Below are positions 15,382-23,900 of a DNA stretch of 36,505 nucleotides, piece by piece. The stretch spans positions 1 through 36,505 of the forward strand of contig PGYU01000026.1 of assembly GCA_002839825.1 (NCBI GenBank), in the 5' to 3' direction. Both the position numbers and the translations under genes were made by a program. The notes under the pieces are model-generated. The model was not told where the DNA came from, searched no databases, and worked only from the letters and a program-made list of their open reading frames with translations. Source of the DNA: Ignavibacteriae bacterium HGW-Ignavibacteriae-1. GTDB taxonomy: Bacteria; Bacteroidota; Ignavibacteria; Kapaibacteriales; UBA2268. The number at the start of each line of letters is the position of its first letter. Positions within the stretch are counted from its first letter, which is position 1.

Positions 15382-18063
15382 ATGAAAGCATTCCTAAATA
15401 TATTAATTATATTATTTCTATTTTTGTCACTTGAGCAATTAAATGCTCAAACCAATTATACACGCGGAATTGATACTCTAAAATTCAAAAATACTATGAA
15501 TTATAGAGATATAATTTTGCCAAGAGATTATTATAATATCGAAAAGAACAAATCTCGATTCAGCGAGAGATTATTCGAGAACTCACTTTACGGATTCGAT
15601 ATCGTAGCTTTTTACTCAAGCGAAATCAACAGACTCGATGTAAACACTTTCGAGCCTTTCCTTGGGCATGTTTTCGCCGATTTGGGTATCAAAAAGCTCG
15701 ATATTTCCGAACTAAATGCTATGATGCCACGATTAATGCTCAATGAAATGTTGGGCGTAAACCTTGATTCGGCATTTGGCTCATTGGGCGGAATTATAAT
15801 GAGCAGATATATTACAATTTATATCGTCGGGAGAACAATTCTTGAAAAGCGGCTTAATTCAATAGAGTTCAATACATTAGCTTTTATGATGAATTATGCA
15901 GATTCGATTATATATAATCCACATTTAGATACTGATGATTTGTTTGAAAATGAAAAAAGAAATGCTGAATTTAAATTAATTGCCGATAAATTTTTCGTTA
16001 ATCAATGGGTGCTTGATAGCCTCCAGACGATGTCCGCAGGCATTTCGATTTTACGGGAAATAATTAAAACAAATGATGTAGTAAAAAGCCATTTTGTTGC
16101 AACCGATAATCAAATAAAATCCGCAATTATTAATACAAAATACGGAAGATTTGCACTCGGTGGCACCGGTAAAGACAGTTACAAAGGAGATTTTGCATTA
16201 ATCGTGGATTTGGGTGGCGATGATAATTATGACTTAGATGTTAAGGATAAATTATCCAACATAACAAATCCCTTGCGATTGATAATTGATTTTAACGGAA
16301 ATGATAATTACAAAAGTGGTGATTTTGGCTTAGGGTGCGGATATTTTGGTGTGAATGCGGTTTTTGATTTGAATGGCAACGATAAATATCAAGCCGGAAA
16401 TTATAGCCTTGGATGCGGGATATTCGGGTTAGGTGCAATTTTCGATTATTCCGGAAATGATACGTATAAATCCGGTTCATTTTCGCAAGCATCGGCATTT
16501 TTTGGACTCGGGTTTATGATAGATAATTCGGGCAATGACTCTTACGATGCTAAACATTTTTCACAAGCCTTTGCCGGACTTAAAGCCTTCGCCTTTTTGA
16601 GCGATAAATCCGGCAATGATAAATATAATGCGAGTGTCAAAGCCGACGAAGCTGCATATTCACAAGCAGTTGCGATTGGGATGCCCGGATATACAGGCGG
16701 CGGAGTTGGATTTCTTGTTGACAAAGAAGGCGATGACACATACAAGAGTACATCGTGCACGCAAGCATTTTCGTCATGGTATTCATTTGCTGCATTGGTG
16801 GATTCCGATGGCGATGACAATTATTCGGCGATAAGTTTGTCCCAATCAGCCGCAGTAAATACGTCCCATGCAATATTGATAGACAATGGCGGCGATAATA
16901 ATTTTTCAACTCAATCGCAATCTCAAGCTTTTGCACACGACTTCTCTTTTGCGGCTCTAATTGCCAATGATAATTCACATTTAAAATCATCTCGCAGAAC
17001 CAAAGATGCCAAATTTGGGATTTCATTATTGCTGAATAACAGCAATCCCAACGATAGCACAATTTACACTTTTACAAATCATAACGAAGCTGAAAATATG
17101 CATTCTCAAGTGCTTTCATCAGGCATTGGTTGTAAAATGGAATATGATTCAAATAATACTAACTCATTGCCTCAGCTTGAATTATTCACAATTCCGATAA
17201 TGAATTATAAATTGAATCAAAGGAACTTCAAAGAGCCCAAATTGAGCAATAATTTGAGTGAATTAATTCGCATTGCTACATCCGAGCGAATGCCTTCGCA
17301 AATGAAGGAATCGGCAATTGATGCAATGATTGATGATACGACAATCACATTGCAGGCGTTCGGATTGCTTCTTGGCGGTGATTATGAACATTCTGTCGCT
17401 TCATTGCAACGCTTTACAAATCAATATGATACGAAAGTATTTTCTGAAGTTTTGGAAGATTCACTCCATTCGGTAAATCAAAATACTGTAATTAATTCTA
17501 TCAAAATGATTGTTGCACTGAATAATACAAATTCATTTGATAAAATTGCCGAGCAACATGCTAATGTAAATTGGATTGTCAGAATTCAAATTGCAGAAAA
17601 TATCGGAAAATTTAATAAAGGTAATTATTCGGTAATTCTGCGATTAATGCTTAAAGATTATCATCCATATGTCCGAGCTGCTGCTGCAAAAGCATTAGCG
17701 ATTTCCGACCCAAAGCCTGATAATTTAGCCGAAGCTATTAATGATTCGATATTTATAGTCAGAAATGCGGTAATAAATGGATTAAATTCAAACCCGAAAT
17801 TGGATATTAAATTATTCAGCCAATTACTTCCATTATCCCAATCATTCGATTCGGCGGCATTATTGGCAAAAATAATTCCAAAAATTGTGTTGAAGAAAAA
17901 GGACATGAAAAATTTCGAGAAATTAATTGCTGAAGCGCCGCATAATTTTATAAAAGCATTGCATTATAATCCGGAACTTATTCATGATGAAAAAGTTATG
18001 ACAATCGTAAGCAAAAGATTTGACGAAATAAACAATACTGCGGAGATACCCAATGCCGAATAA
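15382..18063 (+). CDS. Exported GNDxY-repeat (beta-solenoid-like) and HEAT-repeat protein
   Basis: Function unknown. The signal peptide is MKAFLNILIILFLFLSLEQLNAQ. Residues about 24-250 form an alpha-rich region with no recognised domain. Residues about 254-533 hold ten repeats with a G-N/D-D-x-Y core (GKDSY, GGDDNY, GNDNY, GNDKY, GNDTY, GNDSY, GNDKY, GDDTY, GDDNY, GGDNNF). Several are spaced 26-27 residues apart, with the linker pattern G-x-F-S-Q-A-x-x-F-x-G-L-G-x-x-x-D. This regularity predicts a beta-solenoid, and the Asp-rich turns could bind calcium (inference). Residues about 725-860 carry HEAT-like helical repeats (HPYVRAAAAKALAISDP, DSIFIVRNAVINGL). The gene lies 9 bases after the phosphodiesterase stop and overlaps gmk by 11 bases. 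Confidence 0.8.
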   Translation: MKAFLNILIILFLFLSLEQLNAQTNYTRGIDTLKFKNTMNYRDIILPRDYYNIEKNKSRFSERLFENSLYGFDIVAFYSSEINRLDVNTFEPFLGHVFADLGIKKLDISELNAMMPRLMLNEMLGVNLDSAFGSLGGIIMSRYITIYIVGRTILEKRLNSIEFNTLAFMMNYADSIIYNPHLDTDDLFENEKRNAEFKLIADKFFVNQWVLDSLQTMSAGISILREIIKTNDVVKSHFVATDNQIKSAIINTKYGRFALGGTGKDSYKGDFALIVDLGGDDNYDLDVKDKLSNITNPLRLIIDFNGNDNYKSGDFGLGCGYFGVNAVFDLNGNDKYQAGNYSLGCGIFGLGAIFDYSGNDTYKSGSFSQASAFFGLGFMIDNSGNDSYDAKHFSQAFAGLKAFAFLSDKSGNDKYNASVKADEAAYSQAVAIGMPGYTGGGVGFLVDKEGDDTYKSTSCTQAFSSWYSFAALVDSDGDDNYSAISLSQSAAVNTSHAILIDNGGDNNFSTQSQSQAFAHDFSFAALIANDNSHLKSSRRTKDAKFGISLLLNNSNPNDSTIYTFTNHNEAENMHSQVLSSGIGCKMEYDSNNTNSLPQLELFTIPIMNYKLNQRNFKEPKLSNNLSELIRIATSERMPSQMKESAIDAMIDDTTITLQAFGLLLGGDYEHSVASLQRFTNQYDTKVFSEVLEDSLHSVNQNTVINSIKMIVALNNTNSFDKIAEQHANVNWIVRIQIAENIGKFNKGNYSVILRLMLKDYHPYVRAAAAKALAISDPKPDNLAEAINDSIFIVRNAVINGLNSNPKLDIKLFSQLLPLSQSFDSAALLAKIIPKIVLKKKDMKNFEKLIAEAPHNFIKALHYNPELIHDEKVMTIVSKRFDEINNTAEIPNAE

Positions 18064-18631
18064 TAAGCGGTTAATTGTACTTTCATCGCCAAGCGGCGGC
18101 GGCAAAACGACTGTAGCTCGATTTTTGATGCAAAAATATCCAAGCATTCGCTTCTCAATTTCCGCTACTACGCGAGCGAAACGTCCGAACGAGAACGATG
18201 GAATTGATTATTACTTTCTTTCCAAAGAAGAATTCGAATCATCAATAAAAGAGAATGATTTTGTAGAATATGAACAAATTTTCGATAATTATTATGGCAC
18301 TTTGAAAAGTGAAGTTGAAAAAGCTTTTGGAAATAATGAATTATTGATTTTCGATATTGACGTGAAAGGTGCTTTTTCGATTAGGCAACATTACCCCAAA
18401 GATGCATTGCTGATATTTTTGGCACCGCCCAATCTCGATGTGCTCGAAGAACGACTACGCGGACGCAGCACCGAGAGCGAAGCACAGATTCAAATTCGAT
18501 TGGCAAGGGCAAAAATGGAACTCGATACAGCCGAAGAATTCGATTTTGTGGTTGTAAACAATGTGTTGGATGATACAATCAAAGAGGTTGAGCGAATTGT
18601 CTCTGAAAATTGCTTCAGCGACAAATTATAG
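18053..18631 (+). CDS. gmk: Guanylate kinase
   Basis: Phosphorylates GMP to GDP with ATP; cytoplasmic and essential for GTP supply. At 192 residues it is of usual length. The P-loop is SPSGGGKTT (residues 12-20). The GMP-binding region shows SISATTRAKRPNENDGIDYYF and FVEYEQIFDNYYGT, and IFDIDVKGA plus RLRGRSTESEAQIQIRL complete the family pattern. Its ATG lies inside the end of the solenoid/HEAT gene, an 11-base overlap, so it depends on upstream translation. Its stop overlaps the convergent gene by six bases, leaving no room for a terminator between them. Confidence 0.98.
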   Translation: MPNNKRLIVLSSPSGGGKTTVARFLMQKYPSIRFSISATTRAKRPNENDGIDYYFLSKEEFESSIKENDFVEYEQIFDNYYGTLKSEVEKAFGNNELLIFDIDVKGAFSIRQHYPKDALLIFLAPPNLDVLEERLRGRSTESEAQIQIRLARAKMELDTAEEFDFVVVNNVLDDTIKEVERIVSENCFSDKL

Positions 18632-19495
18632 TTTCAGACTGATTGCAATTTTAAAGGAATCAAAATTGAAAGTGCCTTCTCCGTTGAATGGATAAAAGGC
18701 TTGTTTACGACGTAGTTCGTACATCACAAGCGATAATAAATTTTTGTAAGTGAATTTCATCCAAGGGTAATTTCTGCCGAATTGCTCGAATAATTCCGGT
18801 TCCCAAATTTCGATAAAACGCTGAGTAACATTGTCGAAAAACCACATTCCGACCCATTCCGCAGGCAGGAAATCTTTATAATAAAGCGAATGTTCGTAAA
18901 TTAAATCAACATTTATTGATTTATAAATTTGCATTCTAACGCCGGCGCTCCACATTCCACCAAATTTGAAATTTTCATCGAAAACATTTAGCAATGTATC
19001 ATCAAATGTGAGCGATAAACGGTCAACGAAATCGGTTCTTGTCCATGTAATTGCAGAATTATGCATCAGATAGAAATTCGAGTTTTTGCCAAAATTGTAG
19101 CCGTAACCATCATTCAAGCCGAAACCGAATCGCCAAGTATCGCTCACAACTCCATCGCTTTGGATGTTGAAAGTCTTGAAATTAGTGGAAATATTGCCAA
19201 TGAAAAGATACTCGGATTGGTGCTTGAACAAATCTTCAAAAGTTTCATCCTCAATCAATCTGATAAATCCATAGCTGAATTCGAGATTGAAAGCATTCGC
19301 CAAATCAGTGTCGAATTGGTCGAATCCGAATGAAGGGAAAGTCAGACCATAATGCGACGAAAGATAAGTTTGGTTCTGAATATGCCCGGGTTTGGAGTAA
19401 AATTGCTTAAAAAAACGAACAAGCCTCGGCTCTTCATCAATCTGAGCCGAAGCTGTGTATGTCAATAAAAACATCAAAACAAATAAATTTCGCAA
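18626..19495 (-). CDS. Exported outer-membrane-like protein (paralogue of the upstream broken gene)
   Basis: Unrecognised family. The signal peptide LFVLMFLLTYTASAQ is followed by ~270 residues of alternating beta-strand-like sequence rich in aromatic residues (FNLEFSYGFIRL, WRFGFGLNDGYGYNFG, VDLIYEHSLYYKDF), ending FDSFKIAISLKL. This fits an outer-membrane barrel. The tail pattern YELRRKQ...FNFDSFKIAISLKL matches FFELRKKN...IYDSFKVGLTFKF of the neighbour at 19546, so the two are tandem paralogues. The start is odd. The only start codon in frame ahead of the signal peptide is TTG at 19495, with GAGGG upstream, while a nearby ATG at 19508 is out of frame. The ATG at codon 8 is a possible alternative. 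It is the last gene of the gltX-led operon. Confidence 0.7.
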   Translation of the reverse strand: MRNLFVLMFLLTYTASAQIDEEPRLVRFFKQFYSKPGHIQNQTYLSSHYGLTFPSFGFDQFDTDLANAFNLEFSYGFIRLIEDETFEDLFKHQSEYLFIGNISTNFKTFNIQSDGVVSDTWRFGFGLNDGYGYNFGKNSNFYLMHNSAITWTRTDFVDRLSLTFDDTLLNVFDENFKFGGMWSAGVRMQIYKSINVDLIYEHSLYYKDFLPAEWVGMWFFDNVTQRFIEIWEPELFEQFGRNYPWMKFTYKNLLSLVMYELRRKQAFYPFNGEGTFNFDSFKIAISLKL

Positions 19496-19545
19496 ACAAA
19501 ACCCTCATCTAATTATTATAATTTGACGTTTCAAAAGAAGATATG

Positions 19546-20444
19546 TTAGAATTTGAACGTCAACCCGACTTTGAATGAATCATATATGAACGGCGGAACA
19601 GTAGCGATGGGCCAATTCATATTTTTCTTTCTCAGTTCGAAAAATCCGTAATTTACAGCATTTTCGAGAACAAAGTGCATTATAGCACCTGCAACCGGAC
19701 TCTTCTTAACCACCGATTTGGAGAACCAACCGGTTAAGCTCTGAGCTGCACCTTGAATTATCCCGCTCGCTGCCCAATACCAAAACATATGGCGAGAGTA
19801 AACCATTGCCCGTTCGTACCCGACATTTAACCCTACATTTTCAATCGGGTAGAATGTCATTGACGCTTCAAACATGTTACCAAATCTAAGTTGGCTACCA
19901 AAAACGTCAAGATTAGTTTGTTGAAGCGTATCGCTAGTTTTGTCTTCAAAATCAAGACTTGTCCAAGTCATTCCGGAAATGCTATTGAAAAATAGCTTTT
20001 GGGTAGATTTCCCGATTCCGTAGCCGCTATTTCGTTGAAGTCCAAAACTCCAAGCCGATGTTCTGATGCCATCGCCGATTGCGGTTTGCGAACCCAATTC
20101 CTGCGAGTAGAATGATACCCCAACCAAATTATTTTGGTGCTTGAATACACTTGAATTTAATTCGCTCATTTCATCAATACTGCCAATGCCGAATTGAACA
20201 TTCATACTATTTAGGGGTGCAAAATCCTCACTCACGGCATCTTCGTGATAAAATGGAGGACAATGCCATAATTGATAGCAATTGTCGGCTGCTCAAAAGG
20301 GTTTGCGAAACTCAGTCTGAACATTTCATAGTCATCATCAACATTGTTACTGTCAATATCTGGGTTTTCATCCGATATTAGTATTGCAAAATTTGATGCT
20401 GAAATTGCAAGCATCAACAGAATGAAATTCATAAACTTAAGCAT
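19546..20444 (-). pseudogene. Frameshifted outer-membrane-like protein gene
   Basis: One gene split by a single-base frameshift. The front reads MLKFMNFILLMLAISASNF (signal peptide, ATG at 20444) through FEQPTIAINYGIV, then leaves frame and stops near 20233. The rest continues in another frame without a stop, from PPFYHEDAVSEDFAPLNSMN to FKVGLTFKF. Restoring one C in GTCCTCC at about 20255-20261 gives NYGIVPPFYHEDAVSEDFAPLN, which aligns with HYGLTFPSFGFDQFDTDLANAF of the paralogue at 18626. The restored length is about 299 residues, against 289 in the paralogue. The break may be a true mutation, a phase-variable site or a sequencing error; the tract is not a long homopolymer. A GTG at 20235 could allow translation of the second part alone, but it would lack a signal peptide. 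The start is 7 bases after the regulator's stop codon. Confidence 0.75.
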
Positions 20445-20451
20445 CTTAACC

Positions 20452-21855
20452 TCACTTTTTATTTGAACGAACTCTAAAAATTTGCACATTTATACCATAC
20501 TTACGAATTTTATTGTGCAAGGTTTCGCGGCTTATTGCCAAGGCTGCGGCAGATTTACTCACATTTCCGTTATTTTTTTCTAGAGTTGCTTCAATTTTGC
20601 GTTTATCGACTTGCGCAATGTCTTCTTTAAGAGTTGAGTTGCCTGTAATAAATTGTTCGGGAGTTTCGGAATGGTGATGGCTTTTCATGCCGCTATTCAT
20701 GATTTTATACAAATCATTTACTTCGACTTTTTCTGTACGTGTTGTCTGCATGGCTACTCGGATTACGCTGGCTAATTCGCGGACGTTGCCGGGCCACTTT
20801 TGCTCTGCCAAAAACTCAAGTGCCGACGGAGATAAAAACTTGGTTTCCGAGTAATCTTCATTATGCTTTTGGATATAATACTCAGCAATATTCGGCACGT
20901 CTTCTTGCCTTTGAGCCAAATTCGGCATATTGATTTCACATTCGCGCAATCGGTGATAAAGCTGCTCTCTAAATCTTGATTCTCGCATCGCAACAACCAA
21001 ATCCTTATCGGTAGCCGAGATAAAACGAATGTCAACTTCTTCGCTATTGACTGAGCCCACTTTACGGACAACTTTTTCTTCGATTGGAATAAATAAATTA
21101 GATTGCAAATCCAAAGTCATTTCTCCGATTTCATCTAAAAACAGAGTGCCTTTGTTAGCTTCATGAAATAAGCCGCGCTTTGTATCCGTAGCGCCCGAAA
21201 ATGAACCTTTGATATGACCAAAAAGCTCACTTTGGAATAATTCTCGTGGGATATTCGGGATGTCAACCGTAATAAAAGGATGCTTGCCGCGACGACTGAT
21301 AGCATGGATTGCTTTGGCAGCGAGTTTTTTCCCTGTGCCGGTTTCGCCTGTGATTAATACATTCAGATCAGTTCTGCCATAGCGAATAATACTGTCGCCC
21401 ACGTCCAAAAGCGCCTTACTCCGACCCATTAAGCCATGAGTTTCCAGAAAGCGTCTGATTTCCTCTATTTCTGGGGCTGATTCAGTATAAATGCTGCTTT
21501 GCAAAACTTGTTTGATTTGTTCTTTGCTTATTGTGCTTTTTTCGATAAAATTCACAGCGCCAAGCTTAGTGGCTCTAACTGCAGATTCTATCGTGCCTTT
21601 TCCGGAAATCATAACAACCGGGATATATGGATGATTACGTCGAAAGATTTCGAGTAAGTCCAGCCCGTCGTACTGTTCGTCCGGACCAAACTCAATGTCG
21701 AGAAATATCAAACTGATTTGCTTGAAAAAACGCTCAACTCTGTTTATTGCATCTGTAGGATTGGAAACTACCTGAGTCTGAAATCCGTTAGATTCGACAA
21801 TCTCTGCTATCGTCGTTGCAAAATCAACATTATCATCTACTATTAATACTCTCAT
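20452..21855 (-). CDS. NtrC-family sigma54-dependent response regulator
   Basis: Two-component transcription activator acting with sigma54 RNA polymerase. The receiver domain is about residues 1-120: Asp7/Asp8, phosphoacceptor Asp53 in LIFLDIE, and Lys in MISGKG. The AAA+ domain is about 135-370: Walker A GETGTGKK, Walker B GTLFLDEIGEM, and RFISATDKDL. A Fis-type helix-turn-helix closes it at about 425-460 (VSKSAAALAISRETLHNKIRKYG). Two departures from consensus are visible. The sigma54-contact loop reads GSFSGA instead of GAFTGA, and Walker A ends GKK rather than GKE. No sensor kinase is in the window, so it is an orphan. Its start is one base after the lipoprotein gene's stop, and the broken membrane-protein gene follows it closely. 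The targets are unknown. Confidence 0.93.
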   Translation of the reverse strand: MRVLIVDDNVDFATTIAEIVESNGFQTQVVSNPTDAINRVERFFKQISLIFLDIEFGPDEQYDGLDLLEIFRRNHPYIPVVMISGKGTIESAVRATKLGAVNFIEKSTISKEQIKQVLQSSIYTESAPEIEEIRRFLETHGLMGRSKALLDVGDSIIRYGRTDLNVLITGETGTGKKLAAKAIHAISRRGKHPFITVDIPNIPRELFQSELFGHIKGSFSGATDTKRGLFHEANKGTLFLDEIGEMTLDLQSNLFIPIEEKVVRKVGSVNSEEVDIRFISATDKDLVVAMRESRFREQLYHRLRECEINMPNLAQRQEDVPNIAEYYIQKHNEDYSETKFLSPSALEFLAEQKWPGNVRELASVIRVAMQTTRTEKVEVNDLYKIMNSGMKSHHHSETPEQFITGNSTLKEDIAQVDKRKIEATLEKNNGNVSKSAAALAISRETLHNKIRKYGINVQIFRVRSNKK

Positions 21856-21856
21856 T

Positions 21857-22321
21857 TTAGTTCGTACTTTGGTTTACACTAATAAATTCTTCCAATCTTT
21901 TATATATTGCTTTGAACTCTCGATTGCCTTGATTGTCATGGTTCGGATTCCACATAGCTCTAAATTTGTAATTCATACCCGGATTGATAAATTCGATAAA
22001 ATGATTCGTATCAGCCGGTACATGCAGTGATTGAATTCGCAACATCACATTCATCAAATCCGAATAAAAACTGCAAAATGCTTCGGCATCTTCGATAGTT
22101 GCAATTAAATCTCCCTCCACAGTATTGCTTTGAGTGGCGCCTTTATGAATTTTTCTGTCGCTTGTCAAAGTGTAATTATTTCCCTTCATATCGCCTTTGA
22201 TGATTTTGCCCCAATGAATCTTAAAATCCTTGTCTTTATCACTCAGACATTCAGTACTTTTCTGTGCAGAACTGCAAGAAATGAGAATCGTTAATATTGA
22301 TAGCAACAGTATTTTCTTCAT
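21857..22321 (-). CDS. Small lipoprotein of unknown function
   Basis: A 154-residue protein with a lipoprotein signal (MKKILLLSILTILISCSS, lipobox LISC with Cys16), so it is likely membrane-anchored. The mature part (IHWGKIIKGDMKGNNYTLTS, EDAEAFCSFYSDLMNVML, AMWNPNHDNQGNREFKAIYKRL) matches no family I recognise. It contains an additional Cys in FCSF. A GGAG ribosome-binding site lies within the last codons of gltX, so its translation is tied to gltX. It sits between gltX and the response regulator in the same operon. Confidence 0.75.
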   Translation of the reverse strand: MKKILLLSILTILISCSSAQKSTECLSDKDKDFKIHWGKIIKGDMKGNNYTLTSDRKIHKGATQSNTVEGDLIATIEDAEAFCSFYSDLMNVMLRIQSLHVPADTNHFIEFINPGMNYKFRAMWNPNHDNQGNREFKAIYKRLEEFISVNQSTN

Positions 22322-22324
22322 AAA

Positions 22325-23776
22325 TTAAACTCCATATTTTGAGATAAAATCATCAAATCTTCTAATACATTTTTCTTTGCCGATTAGCTGCATTGTGTCG
22401 AACATTCCGGCACCATTTGGCTTTCCGGTCAAAATCAATCTCAATGGGTGAATTATTTCGCCCATCTTTTTATTTGACGATTTAGAATATTCTTTCGTAA
22501 CAGCAGCAATTTCATCGTGCGAAAAGCTGTCCAAATTTCGGTAAATTTCAATCAAAGGTAAAATCAGATTGCGTGTGTCCGAATTCCAATGTTTAGCAAG
22601 ATACTCGCTATCAATTGGATAATCATCAACGAACATGTAACTTGCAAAAGTCGGGATTTCGCTGACGAAAATCACCCGTTCGCGGAATAAATGGGCAATC
22701 GCCGCAGTTTTTGTGCTATCTTTGGAATTATATCCATGTTTAGCCAATTCGCTTTCGAGCATAGTGCCGAGCGATTCAGCGGGCAAATCTTTCAAATATT
22801 GCTGCTGCATCCAATCCAATTTTGCAGTATCGAAAACAGCGCCACCCTTGTTCACTTTTTCGAGATTGAACAAACCGATTAGCTCCTCGATTTCGTAAAT
22901 TTCGCGGTCTGCAGTCGGATTCCAACCCAATAGGGCAATGAAATTGACAAACGCATCGCGGAGATAGCCCTTTTCGCGGAAATCTTCAACTGCGACCGAG
23001 CCTTGTCTCTTGCTGAGTTTGCTCTTGTCGTGATTTAACAAAAGAGGCAAATGTGCAAATTGCGGTGTCAGCCATCCGAAAAATTCATACAGCAAAACAT
23101 GCTTAGGCGTTGATGGCAGCCATTCCTCGCCACGGATGACGTGCGTAATGCCCATTGTATAATCATCAACCACATTAGCGAGGTGATAAGTCGGGAAACC
23201 GTCTGATTTGAGCAAGATTTGGTCATCAATATCATTCGTGTTGACGGAAACATCGCCACGAATTAAATCTTGGAAGCGAACTTCGTGATTTTCGGGAACA
23301 TTGAGCCGCACGACGTATTCTGCACCGTTTGCGAGCAATTCTTGAGTTTTTTCCGGTCCCAAAGTGAATTGATTTTTCATCACTTTTCGGTCGTACTTTG
23401 TGTCGAAGGAATCAGTCTTGCTTTCGCGCATCGCTGCAATCTCATCTTGAGTATCGAAAGCATAGTAGGCATGACCGCTGCCAATCAACTCAGCGACGTA
23501 TTTTTGGTAAATCGCCAAACGTTCGGATTGGACATAAGGACCGAAATCGCCACCTATATCAGGACCTTCGTCATATTCGACGCCAGCCCATTTCAGCGAA
23601 TCTATCAGCATTTCGGTAGCATTTTCCACCAATCGCGTGCGGTCGGTATCTTCAATTCTCAAAATCATCGCACCGCCATACTTTCGTGCAAACAAATAGT
23701 TGTACAACGCCGTACGCAAGCCCCCAACGTGCAAGTAGCCCGTAGGTGATGGTGCAAATCTAACTCTAACTTTCAT
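22325..23776 (-). CDS. gltX: Glutamyl-tRNA synthetase
   Basis: Charges tRNA-Glu with glutamate; cytoplasmic class I synthetase. The HIGH motif appears as HVGG (residues 16-19 in FAPSPTGYLHVGGLRTALYN). The KMSKS loop appears as KSKLSKR (residues 251-257). SDGFPTYHLANVVDD and THVIRGEEWLPSTPKH are typical. The 483-residue length is normal. The zinc-binding Cys cluster of the E. coli type is absent (the region reads YAFDTQDEIAAM), as in many bacteria. The start is the ATG at 23776; an in-frame TTG directly before it is less likely. It heads a five-gene run on this strand. Whether it is discriminating or also charges tRNA-Gln cannot be told here. Confidence 0.97.
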   Translation of the reverse strand: MKVRVRFAPSPTGYLHVGGLRTALYNYLFARKYGGAMILRIEDTDRTRLVENATEMLIDSLKWAGVEYDEGPDIGGDFGPYVQSERLAIYQKYVAELIGSGHAYYAFDTQDEIAAMRESKTDSFDTKYDRKVMKNQFTLGPEKTQELLANGAEYVVRLNVPENHEVRFQDLIRGDVSVNTNDIDDQILLKSDGFPTYHLANVVDDYTMGITHVIRGEEWLPSTPKHVLLYEFFGWLTPQFAHLPLLLNHDKSKLSKRQGSVAVEDFREKGYLRDAFVNFIALLGWNPTADREIYEIEELIGLFNLEKVNKGGAVFDTAKLDWMQQQYLKDLPAESLGTMLESELAKHGYNSKDSTKTAAIAHLFRERVIFVSEIPTFASYMFVDDYPIDSEYLAKHWNSDTRNLILPLIEIYRNLDSFSHDEIAAVTKEYSKSSNKKMGEIIHPLRLILTGKPNGAGMFDTMQLIGKEKCIRRFDDFISKYGV

Positions 23777-23900
23777 CAATTTTATTTTCTCAATTTTACA
23801 TTTTTACGAATACGCAAAATAACTAAATTTTTCCACATTTCTTATGAAGTCAATCAGATTAGGGTGTATTTTGGTGAGGTTAAATTTTAGATGTGTCACA

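Noticed and set aside
16542-17062. Several open frames antisense or out of frame within the GNDxY gene
   Set aside because: They shadow the repetitive, codon-biased coding sequence and have no start signals or family resemblance.
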